64,000 nucleotides of DNA, taken from assembly GCA_013334485.1 (NCBI GenBank), contig JAAXXL010000004.1:1-64000 (forward strand), given 5' to 3'. Below, one piece after another: positions 35,765 through 43,222 of this stretch (position 1 is the first letter of the stretch; every line of letters starts with the position of its first letter). Under the pieces are notes generated by a model. That model was not told the origin of the DNA and made no database searches. It saw only the letters and a list, made by a program, of their open reading frames with translations. Source of the DNA: Chlorobiaceae bacterium. GTDB lineage: Bacteria; Bacteroidota; Chlorobiia; Chlorobiales; Chlorobiaceae. The position numbers and the translations under genes were made by a program.

Positions 35765-36981
35765 ATGCCATTGTATTAGCTTTTCTGGTTCTGCTGCTTG
35801 TTGAAGCAGGGCTGTTTTTAATAGTCAATCTGCAGCGTCGAAGCTTTCCGTGGCTCATTACAAAGCGTGACGAGTTCCCGGTCCTTGATTCCCGGGCACT
35901 GCAAAAATTTATTGATTACAGTTTTGATCCGCAACTTGGATGGGTTCGTAAACCTGACTCCAGCGGGAGTGAAAATGGTCAAAAGGGGCCGATTACCTTT
36001 CATATTGATTCATCAGGTTCTCGAACCACTTCATTTGAAAAATTCCCATCTGTTATTGCTGCTTTTGGTGATTCCTACGCTTTTTGCCGACAGGTTGAGG
36101 ATGACGAGACCTGGGAGGCCCAACTCTCAAGGCAGAACGGTTTTGGTGTGCTGAATTACGGGGTCGGCAACTATGGTATAGACCAGGCACTGTTGCGTTA
36201 TGAAGGTATGATTTTACCGGAGACGGTAAAGGTTGTTGTGATGGGTTTTGTTCCGGAAACTATTTGCAGGGTACAGTCTTACTGGAAGCACTATCTTGAA
36301 TTCGGAAATACCTTTGCGTTTAAACCACGATTTGTACTCGATTCAACAGGAGGGCTCACCTTGTTGGAAAATCTCATTCGGAGCGCAGAAGATTTTGCGG
36401 TTTTTCGTGAAAAACTGCCTGCAATACGTGCGGCTGATGGTTTTTACAAAACAAAATTTCGTTCGCAGCAGTTTCGATTTCCCTATATCTTCAGTTTGAT
36501 GCGAAATCCATTAAAGCAAAGTATGCTGATTTCAGCTGTTGCTGTTCGCTCTGTTTGGCGGGCTTTGGGTATTTCAAACCGGAGCATAGAAAATCTGCCA
36601 TTCACGTTAGTAATGAAAAATAACTTGCGTGATGCTCATCAGCTCTACAGCGACAGCAGATCGACAGAACTATTGAGTGCGATATTGCGGCGATTCAAGA
36701 CAGAAGCATTGCGGCGAGGCCATACTCCATTAGTAGTTGTAATGCCACAATTGCTTGACATAAAGCTGAATAAAAACAGGGTATTTCCTTACCAAGGGTA
36801 CTTCCGTGAGCTTGACAAGGAGCTGCCCGTACTTGATCTTACCGAGCGATTCATCAATATCGAATTTGAAAAACTTTACATCAACGATCAATATGGCGGT
36901 CATCTGTCAGTTGATGGAAATTGTCTGGTTGCAGATGAAATTTCGACCTGGCTCAAATTAAATGTTACATCAACACCATAA
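35761..36981 (+). CDS. SGNH/GDSL-like membrane-anchored protein
   Basis: 406-residue protein with one N-terminal hydrophobic anchor (residues 2-20, IVLAFLVLLLVEAGLFLIV), so the rest is probably periplasmic. Block I GDSYAF has Ser105, a GVGNYGIDQ segment near 138-146 fits blocks II/III, and the C-terminal DQYGGHLSVDGN (Asp376, His381) resembles block V, though with wider Asp-His spacing than usual. Such proteins add or remove acyl groups on surface glycans. An ATG at 35761 in an ATGA overlap is preferred to the GTG at 35755. Its place between kinase and methyltransferase genes ties it to the phosphoramidate pathway or its target. Confidence 0.7.
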   Translation: MNAIVLAFLVLLLVEAGLFLIVNLQRRSFPWLITKRDEFPVLDSRALQKFIDYSFDPQLGWVRKPDSSGSENGQKGPITFHIDSSGSRTTSFEKFPSVIAAFGDSYAFCRQVEDDETWEAQLSRQNGFGVLNYGVGNYGIDQALLRYEGMILPETVKVVVMGFVPETICRVQSYWKHYLEFGNTFAFKPRFVLDSTGGLTLLENLIRSAEDFAVFREKLPAIRAADGFYKTKFRSQQFRFPYIFSLMRNPLKQSMLISAVAVRSVWRALGISNRSIENLPFTLVMKNNLRDAHQLYSDSRSTELLSAILRRFKTEALRRGHTPLVVVMPQLLDIKLNKNRVFPYQGYFRELDKELPVLDLTERFINIEFEKLYINDQYGGHLSVDGNCLVADEISTWLKLNVTSTP

Positions 36982-36998
36982 AAAAGGGATCTGGATTA

Positions 36999-37790
36999 AT
37001 GAGAATTACTTATAGAAGAGCAAACAACAAAGACTACTGGACAAAGCGCTGGGACGATATTCCAGCCGATGCTCCGATGGAAAACCTTGGTGTATATCCA
37101 CTGAAATACGCCCAGATGACGGTAAAAAACAAAGAGGGAAAGATTCTTGAAGCAGGTTGTGGCGCAGGTCGGGTTTTACGTTATTATCATGACAGGGGTT
37201 ATGATATACTCGGTTTCGATTTTATAGATGTTGCGATCAAAAAACTCAAGGAGATTGATCCAACACTACAGGCAGAGGTAGGGGATATAACCAGACTGAG
37301 ATTTGCAGACCACTCCTTCAGGTATATTCTGGCTTTTGGACTTTATCATAATCTTGAACACGGTCTGGACAAGGCTATTGGCGAAACGCATCGGGTACTG
37401 GAAAAAGGCGGTTTGGTGTGTGCCTCATTCCGTGCTGACAATGTTCAGACCAAGCTTACTGATTGGCTGACTGAAAGAAAAGCAAAGAAAAACGGAAACG
37501 AGAACAAAACTCGGGCTTTTCACAAGATGAATCTGACCCGCAGTGAATATGAGCAATTATTCATTCGTGCAGGGTTTGCCATTGAATTTATCGGTCCGGT
37601 TGAGAATATGCCCATCCTCTATAAATTTGCTGTTTTCCGCTCTTCCGAACATAAGCAATTCAATGAAAACAAGGCGCGTGCTGAAGGTTATCGTTTATCG
37701 TGGTTTGGTCAACTGCTGCAAAATATGTTAATGAGGTTCTTTCCTGATCAGTTTTGCAATATCTATGTTCTCATTGCAAAAAAATTATGA
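36999..37790 (+). CDS. SAM-dependent methyltransferase (Cj1419/Cj1420-like by context)
   Basis: Class I methyltransferase of 263 residues. Motif I ILEAGCGAGRVL lies near 49-60, GFDFIDVAI near 74-82 (acidic residue binding the ribose), GDITRLRFADHSF near 93-105 and HRVLEKGGLVCASF as post-motif. The N-terminal DYWTKRWDDIP region is seen in many O-antigen methyltransferases. Two related methyltransferases in Campylobacter are linked to the O-methyl group of the phosphoramidate, and this gene lies directly before the hydrolase homologue. Methylation of a sugar hydroxyl is the main alternative. Confidence 0.8.
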   Translation: MRITYRRANNKDYWTKRWDDIPADAPMENLGVYPLKYAQMTVKNKEGKILEAGCGAGRVLRYYHDRGYDILGFDFIDVAIKKLKEIDPTLQAEVGDITRLRFADHSFRYILAFGLYHNLEHGLDKAIGETHRVLEKGGLVCASFRADNVQTKLTDWLTERKAKKNGNENKTRAFHKMNLTRSEYEQLFIRAGFAIEFIGPVENMPILYKFAVFRSSEHKQFNENKARAEGYRLSWFGQLLQNMLMRFFPDQFCNIYVLIAKKL

Positions 37791-38425
37791 ACATTCGCTC
37801 TGAAATGATTGTAGGTATAACACAACGCATAGACTTCATTTCAGGACGAAATGAACTCAGGGATGCCCTGGATCAAAGGCTGGCTTCATGGCTCATACAA
37901 GCAGGCTACCTGCCTGTTCCCATACCAAATACCTTGTTTGATAAAGATAATGCTGCCGATTTATCCCTTGAAAACTGGTTATCAGCAGTAAAGCCCGGTG
38001 CATTACTGCTTTCCGGTGGTAATGATATCGGTGAATATCCGTCAAGAGATGATACCGAGCGCTATTTACTATCCTGGGCAGTATCCAATGGAGTTCCGGT
38101 TTTAGGTATTTGCAGGGGTTTACAGATGCTGGCTGTGTGGGCTGGGGTTACATTAGAAAAGAAAGAGGGGCATGCAGGAACCCGTCATCCCCTCAGAGCG
38201 GCTGAAAAAAATGAAGAGTGGCCAGGTGAAGTAAACAGTTACCATAACTGGATAGTATCTGTATGCCCGGATGAATTTAAGGTGACAGCACGTTCAGAAG
38301 ATGGAGCCATAGAGGCAATCAGGCACTCTGAATTATCACTTGAAGGATGGATGTGGCATCCTGAACGGGACAGACCATTTTCTCAACTTGACATCAAAAG
38401 GATAAGGTGTTTATTTGGTCAATAA
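37787..38425 (+). CDS. gamma-glutamyl-CDP-amidate hydrolase homologue (Cj1417-like)
   Basis: Class I glutamine-amidotransferase fold (peptidase C26-like) with nucleophile Cys109 in LGICRGLQML and His191 and Glu193 in WMWHPERD, a complete catalytic triad. The start VGITQRIDFISGRNELRDALDQR resembles Cj1417, which splits CDP-L-glutamine to cytidine diphosphoramidate and glutamate. The related gamma-glutamyl-GABA hydrolases (PuuD) have the same fold, but no polyamine genes are present. The ATG at 37787 overlaps the methyltransferase stop (ATGA); an ATG at 37805 is also possible. The length is 212 residues. Confidence 0.85.
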   Translation: MNIRSEMIVGITQRIDFISGRNELRDALDQRLASWLIQAGYLPVPIPNTLFDKDNAADLSLENWLSAVKPGALLLSGGNDIGEYPSRDDTERYLLSWAVSNGVPVLGICRGLQMLAVWAGVTLEKKEGHAGTRHPLRAAEKNEEWPGEVNSYHNWIVSVCPDEFKVTARSEDGAIEAIRHSELSLEGWMWHPERDRPFSQLDIKRIRCLFGQ

Positions 38426-39209
38426 ACATTTGACATCTATCGCTGTTGATGCAGCCAAAAAAGCAGGTCAAGCTATTCTGACTTATTACAGGAAAGAGCT
38501 CCCTGTTGAGCAGAAAAATGACGGATCACCGTTAACCTTGGCTGATCAGGCATCCCACAGCATAATCTCAGTATTACTCGCAGAGACAGGGATACCTGTT
38601 GTCTCTGAGGAGGGTGTTGAGCTTCACATGAGCGCTGAGAGATATTGGTTAGTTGATCCTCTGGATGGTACAAAGGATTTTTTGGCGGCAAATGATGAAT
38701 TCACTGTCAATATAGCACTGATTGAAAACGAACGGGTCATTATTGGTGTGTTATACGCGCCTGCTCTTGATGAGTTGTATGTTGGCATACCAGGGGACTC
38801 TTTTTTGTCAGTAAAACTGCAGGGTATCGCGGCGGTATATCCATCAACCCCTAAAAGCACTGAACCACGGATGGCAATCAGTCGCTTTCATGACCACTCT
38901 GATGCAGCACTATTTGTCGCTGCAAATCAGGTTAAGGAGTGCATACCGGTTGGTTCGGCACTGAAATTCGGAAGACTCTCTATTGGTGCAATAGATGTGT
39001 ATCCGCGTCTTGTAGGAACTTCTGAATGGGATACGGCAGCCGGTCAGGCTATTCTTGAGGCCAGTGGCGGCCATGTTCTTGATCTGGATAAAAAGGAGCC
39101 AATGCTCTATGGCAAAGCAAACAGGCGCAACGGGCGTTTTATAGCTTTTCGTTGGCCATATAAGGCAAGTGACTTTGACTTAACAATTTTAAAAAGAGAG
39201 AACTCATGA
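38415..39209 (+). CDS. 3'(2'),5'-bisphosphate nucleotidase-like phosphatase (CysQ type)
   Basis: Mg-dependent phosphatase of the inositol monophosphatase family: VSEEG (near 62-66), DPLDGTKDF (near 77-85) with metal-binding Asp residues, and SEWDTAAGQAILEASGG near 203-219. CysQ removes the 3'-phosphate of PAP after sulfate transfer. In this cluster the kinase makes a 3'-phosphorylated CDP donor, so this enzyme would dephosphorylate the spent 3',5'-CMP. It starts at a TTG, 11 bases inside the previous gene, and ends in an ATGA overlap with the cytidylyltransferase gene, placing it firmly inside the phosphoramidate operon. To my knowledge the Campylobacter cluster itself has no such gene. Confidence 0.87.
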   Translation: MVNKHLTSIAVDAAKKAGQAILTYYRKELPVEQKNDGSPLTLADQASHSIISVLLAETGIPVVSEEGVELHMSAERYWLVDPLDGTKDFLAANDEFTVNIALIENERVIIGVLYAPALDELYVGIPGDSFLSVKLQGIAAVYPSTPKSTEPRMAISRFHDHSDAALFVAANQVKECIPVGSALKFGRLSIGAIDVYPRLVGTSEWDTAAGQAILEASGGHVLDLDKKEPMLYGKANRRNGRFIAFRWPYKASDFDLTILKRENS

Positions 39210-39973
39210 AGGCAATTATTCTTGCGGCCGGTGAAGGTACGCGTTTACGTCCTTATACGCTTGATCGTCCCAAGTGCCTGGTGGAAGTGGATGGACGCAG
39301 CTTGCTGGATCGCCAGTTGGATGTGCTGGCAACTGAAGCGGTTAATCCTGTCATTTTAATTGGCGGATATCGCGCGGAAATGCTGGAACGTCCCGGTGTA
39401 ACAATTCGATTAAACCCTGGTTATGCAGTCACAAACATGTTGTGGACATTGTTTTGTGCTGAGGATGATCTTGAGGGTGATGTTCTTCTTTGTTATGGTG
39501 ATATTGTTTATTCAAGTGAAATACTTCAGGCAATTCTGAAATCAAAAGCCGACATTGCTGTAACAATTGATTTGGAGTGGGAGTCATATTGGCGCGCACG
39601 AAACGAAGATCCTCTGGATGATGCCGAAACACTCAAACTTGCAGCCGATGGCAGAATTCTTGAGATTGGTCAGAAGCCCAAATCACTTGATGAAATTGAA
39701 GGCCAGTATATGGGTCTGATGAAGTTTTCCCCCAGGGGTTTGGAACTGCTGAAAAAAACCTTTCATGATGCAAAATCTTTTGGATCCCTGCGCGGCAAAC
39801 CGCTTGAAAAAGCCTATATGACCGATATGCTGCAGGCAATGATTGACCTGAATTACAGACTTGACGCAGTCTTGGTGCATGGTGGATGGGTTGAGGTCGA
39901 TACGGTGAGTGACCTGAATTCAGATGTTACAAAAAGCAGATTGGATAGTATATCAGAATCAAGGATCGCTTAA
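39206..39973 (+). CDS. CTP:phosphoglutamine cytidylyltransferase homologue (Cj1416-like)
   Basis: Small nucleotidyltransferase (255 residues) with the N-terminal motif IILAAGEGTRLRPYTLDRPKC and a central LLCYGDIVYS metal-binding Asp region near 94-100. Cj1416 couples L-glutamine phosphate with CTP to give CDP-L-glutamine. Ordinary sugar nucleotidyltransferases share this fold, so the assignment rests on the surrounding glutamine kinase, hydrolase and CDP-amidate kinase homologues. ATGA overlap with the phosphatase gene. Confidence 0.8.
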   Translation: MKAIILAAGEGTRLRPYTLDRPKCLVEVDGRSLLDRQLDVLATEAVNPVILIGGYRAEMLERPGVTIRLNPGYAVTNMLWTLFCAEDDLEGDVLLCYGDIVYSSEILQAILKSKADIAVTIDLEWESYWRARNEDPLDDAETLKLAADGRILEIGQKPKSLDEIEGQYMGLMKFSPRGLELLKKTFHDAKSFGSLRGKPLEKAYMTDMLQAMIDLNYRLDAVLVHGGWVEVDTVSDLNSDVTKSRLDSISESRIA

Positions 39974-39977
39974 TATT

Positions 39978-40802
39978 ATGTACTGGATCAGCATAAAAGA
40001 TCTCAGGGCGAAATGTCAAAAAACAAATTATGGATATGATGTCTATCCGTTATTATTCAGGTTTATCAGGGTACTCTCTATTTATTCTACCTGGTTGCTT
40101 ATACAGACACGGTGTAATCCGAATACGATAACAATTCTTGGCGTATTATGTGGTGTGCTAAGTGGGATAATGTTTTTTGCGGGCTTTGTGAACAGTGCCC
40201 TGATATTGGTAATACTGGCTGTAATAGCTGATTTTTCTGATGGTGAAGTGAGCCGGTTTCATGGCACAACCTCCAAAGAGGGAACATATCTGGATACCAT
40301 TCATCATTTTGTGGTACAGCCTTTTTTTATAGCTGGAATTGTGCTGTGGAGTTTTGAAAAGAACAACAGTCACCTTTTTCTTGCTGCGGGGATGGTTAGT
40401 GTAATAAACTCAATCATTCTGTCACTTGCAGTATCGTCGGCGGTTGATAACGCTTTGTTAAAGCATTTGTTAAGGTACATAAAGAGTAACAGGGTGCGTC
40501 ACATACCTACTGAAATCGAAGAAACACCGGTGAAACCAATGCAAAAGGCAGGTTTTTACCGGGCTATTCCCGGAACAGTGGCTCGAATGCTTGATTTCCC
40601 GTATGTAATAGTAATAATGGGGGTTGGCGTGATTTTGGATAGGTACTGCAGCGTTTTATTCGGCATTAACGACAGTGTGATCTTGTACATGATATATCTT
40701 TATGCGTTGCTGAGCTCGGGCTTGGTAACTCTTTTTGTGTGGAATGTGGTTCACAGCAGACACATTGAAAAAAGATTTAATGAAACAATAAAAATGGTAT
40801 AG
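39978..40802 (+). CDS. CDP-alcohol phosphotransferase-like membrane protein with altered motif
   Basis: Integral membrane protein with about six hydrophobic segments, from the family that moves a phospho-alcohol from a CDP-alcohol to an acceptor. The family motif is present as Asp85-x2-Asp88-Gly89-x2-Ser92-Arg93-x8-Gly102-x3-Asp106-x3-His110. The first three Asp are kept, but the fourth, normally the catalytic base, is His, and the usual Ala before Arg is Ser. The ATG at 39978 is four bases after the cytidylyltransferase stop. Phospholipid synthesis is unlikely given the location. A role in transferring phosphoramidate or another CDP-linked group to the glycan is a hypothesis. Confidence 0.75.
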   Translation: MYWISIKDLRAKCQKTNYGYDVYPLLFRFIRVLSIYSTWLLIQTRCNPNTITILGVLCGVLSGIMFFAGFVNSALILVILAVIADFSDGEVSRFHGTTSKEGTYLDTIHHFVVQPFFIAGIVLWSFEKNNSHLFLAAGMVSVINSIILSLAVSSAVDNALLKHLLRYIKSNRVRHIPTEIEETPVKPMQKAGFYRAIPGTVARMLDFPYVIVIMGVGVILDRYCSVLFGINDSVILYMIYLYALLSSGLVTLFVWNVVHSRHIEKRFNETIKMV

Positions 40803-40879
40803 GTATAAGCGGATCGGAGAAAAGTTAATTCTGATCGGCAACCGATATCATAGCCTTAACCCCGGTAAAGAATATAATA

Positions 40880-41875
40880 ATGAAAACAGCTCAACCAAGA
40901 ATTTGTATTGTCCTTTTACATTGGAAAGATTACAATGATACAAAACAGTGTTTGTTATCGCTTGAAAATATTACGTATAAAAATTATTCTATTACAATAG
41001 TTGATAATTTTTCAAATGATAATTCAATTGAAAAACTTCAGGCTGAATTTCCTGATGTGAAATACATTTTAAACAGTGGTAATTTAGGATTCAGTTGTGG
41101 AGTGAATGCCGGTCTGCGTGATGCATATAAATCCGGATTTGATTATGTGCTTGTTTTAAATAATGACATGGTGGTAAACCCCGGTTTTCTTGAGCCTGCT
41201 ATAGCGATTGCAGAAAAAGATCAAAAAATCGGTGCTGTTACCGGAAAGATAATGTTTAAGGCAACACCAAATATATTCTGGCATGCCGGCGGGCACATCG
41301 ACCCTTTTCGTGTACAGGGTGTTGCGCGAGGTAAAGATGAGGAAGATCGGGGCCAGTATGATGAAATTTGCGAAACAGGCTGGGCTTCGGGTGCCATGTC
41401 CTTGATACCACGCAGAACATTTGAAAAGGTTGGATATTTCCCTGAAGAGCACTTTTTTGGACAGGAGGAGTGGGATTACTCTACCGCCATTCTGAGATCG
41501 GGCTTAAAAATTATCTATGTCCCTGACTTTAAAGGTCTTCATGAAGTAGGCGGCAGCTACAATGCCGGCCACCCGATTCTGAACGTTTATGGTGGATATC
41601 TGAGCAAGATGATATATGCCGAAAAATATATGTCGCCAATTGCCTGGAAAATCTGGCGTATCGCTTTTTGGGTTTATTTGAAGTTCAAATGGCCAATACT
41701 TGCTCGCGAGGGGTGCAAGTGCGAAGAGGACTATCGAGTTCGTTTTGGCGCTGGTTTGATGGCATTCAAGGATCATAAAACCATAAAGCGTGTCGATCTT
41801 GCACAACTTGAGAATGCTGCCCGACGGCTGGGGCCGGCTCCTTCATGGGGAAATGACTGGGTTTCTGAGAGTTGA
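40880..41875 (+). CDS. family 2 glycosyltransferase
   Basis: GT-A fold transferase of the rhamnosyltransferase-like GT2 group. IVLLHWKDYNDTKQCLLSL starts the domain, IVDNFSNDNSIEKL (near 39-52) binds nucleotide, NSGNLGFSCGVNAGL and the DXD-like VLNNDMVVNP (near 92-101) follow, and HFFGQEEWDYSTAI carries the general-base region. One C-terminal hydrophobic helix may associate with the membrane. It begins after a 77-base gap behind the phosphoramidate genes. The donor sugar is unknown; GDP-fucose or dTDP-rhamnose are made in this locus. Confidence 0.87.
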   Translation: MKTAQPRICIVLLHWKDYNDTKQCLLSLENITYKNYSITIVDNFSNDNSIEKLQAEFPDVKYILNSGNLGFSCGVNAGLRDAYKSGFDYVLVLNNDMVVNPGFLEPAIAIAEKDQKIGAVTGKIMFKATPNIFWHAGGHIDPFRVQGVARGKDEEDRGQYDEICETGWASGAMSLIPRRTFEKVGYFPEEHFFGQEEWDYSTAILRSGLKIIYVPDFKGLHEVGGSYNAGHPILNVYGGYLSKMIYAEKYMSPIAWKIWRIAFWVYLKFKWPILAREGCKCEEDYRVRFGAGLMAFKDHKTIKRVDLAQLENAARRLGPAPSWGNDWVSES

Positions 41876-42005
41876 TCATAAACCAATTTTTATTTAAAAA
41901 AAGGGTTGTTGCAGACGGTTCAGCAGTATATTGCCAGTTTTCGAACAATACTGTTGATGTGCCGCAATCTTTTTTGTATAAATATTTTTCCGGCTTATTT
42001 TTTTA

Positions 42006-43112
42006 ATGGTATACCTATCAGTACTTATTGCTGGACTGGCAATGTCATTACAAAACGGAAGGAGTAAATATTATTTCTATTCTTACCTTATTCTGCTATT
42101 TATTCTTGCCTCATTCAGGTATGGTGTAGGGCCGGATTATTTTAACTATGAATACCTTTATTCAGTGTTAAATACATCTATAACAGAGCAAATAAAGCAA
42201 CTGTCAGGGCAGGAGCTATTATTCAGACTTTTCGGAACAACCCTGCATTCTTTCAACTTTTCATATCAGCTTTATCTTGCATTTACTGCGCTTATAACTC
42301 TTTTTTATATAGGTAAACTATGTGCTAAATACAGTAAGTATCCTGTGTTTTCGCTTTACTTGTACTATTGTTTTTTTTATTTTGTATGGGTCTTTAGCGG
42401 AATAAGGCAGGGTTTGACCCTCTCTATCGGAGTTTACTATTTGCTTGAATGTATGGAAGACAGGAAACATATAAAATTCCTGGTTATTGTATTCTTCCTT
42501 ACGCTTGTCCATGCATCATCACTTTTTTTACTTGTGTTTTATGTTTTTGGTAATTTAAAAATAAATAGAAAAGCTCTTCTTATTGGTGTTTTTATCTGTT
42601 TTTGTGTATCATTTATTCCTGCTGGATATTTTCTTGGTATCATTAGTCACATTCCATTCGGTGAAAGAGTTGCGTTTTACAGTGGCGGAGATGGGACTGA
42701 AGTATCAATCAGTTATTTTGATTTTAAAAGCATATCCCGGTTTATACTGTTGCTGATAATTGGCATTGTATTCGATAAAAGCTACAAAAGAGATGATGAA
42801 AATAAAAAAATTATAATGGATCTCTATGTGATAAGTTTTGGCATTTATTATGCTTTGAGATTTGTTGAGGTTCTTGCGGCAAATGCTTCGCTCTATGGGT
42901 TTGTATTAATTGTTATTATTTTACCGGATATGTATGCCAGACTAAGAAATAAAATAAATTCGAAAATATTTTTAGTGTTTATTATTGTTTTTAGCATCAC
43001 TTATTTTTTTAAGAATGTATCCTCAATGGAGGATATGAGTGAAATGAAAAACGCGGCGGTAATAACTCCATATACAAATATATTCAACAAATCGCAGTAT
43101 TTTGATAGGTAA
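42006..43112 (+). CDS. EpsG-family membrane protein, putative Wzy polymerase
   Basis: Highly hydrophobic 368-residue protein with roughly ten membrane segments and the SFRYGVGPDYFNYEYLY motif (residues about 36-53) typical of EpsG/Wzy-like polymerases. A second family hallmark is the GIRQGLTLSIG stretch near 130-140. It would join lipid-linked repeat units in the periplasm. The coding sequence is AT-rich, as is common for Wzy genes. It is the only polymerase candidate in the window. Confidence 0.85.
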   Translation: MVYLSVLIAGLAMSLQNGRSKYYFYSYLILLFILASFRYGVGPDYFNYEYLYSVLNTSITEQIKQLSGQELLFRLFGTTLHSFNFSYQLYLAFTALITLFYIGKLCAKYSKYPVFSLYLYYCFFYFVWVFSGIRQGLTLSIGVYYLLECMEDRKHIKFLVIVFFLTLVHASSLFLLVFYVFGNLKINRKALLIGVFICFCVSFIPAGYFLGIISHIPFGERVAFYSGGDGTEVSISYFDFKSISRFILLLIIGIVFDKSYKRDDENKKIIMDLYVISFGIYYALRFVEVLAANASLYGFVLIVIILPDMYARLRNKINSKIFLVFIIVFSITYFFKNVSSMEDMSEMKNAAVITPYTNIFNKSQYFDR

Positions 43113-43222
43113 GCACTCATTTCTTTTTCATAAATCAATCGTTCGCACTCCATCCTTGTGAAATTTAAAGTAAATCAATTTTACGGTATCAACGTTTTGT
43201 GCCCATAAATTTATGAATAACA

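Noticed and set aside
37787-38425. Gamma-glutamyl-GABA hydrolase (PuuD) of polyamine breakdown
   Set aside because: Same fold and triad, but no puu genes; overlapping neighbours belong to phosphoramidate synthesis.
35237-39209. Sulfate assimilation (cysC and cysQ)
   Set aside because: No ATP sulfurylase, PAPS reductase or sulfotransferase is nearby, and the genes are interleaved with glutamine kinase, cytidylyltransferase and hydrolase homologues.
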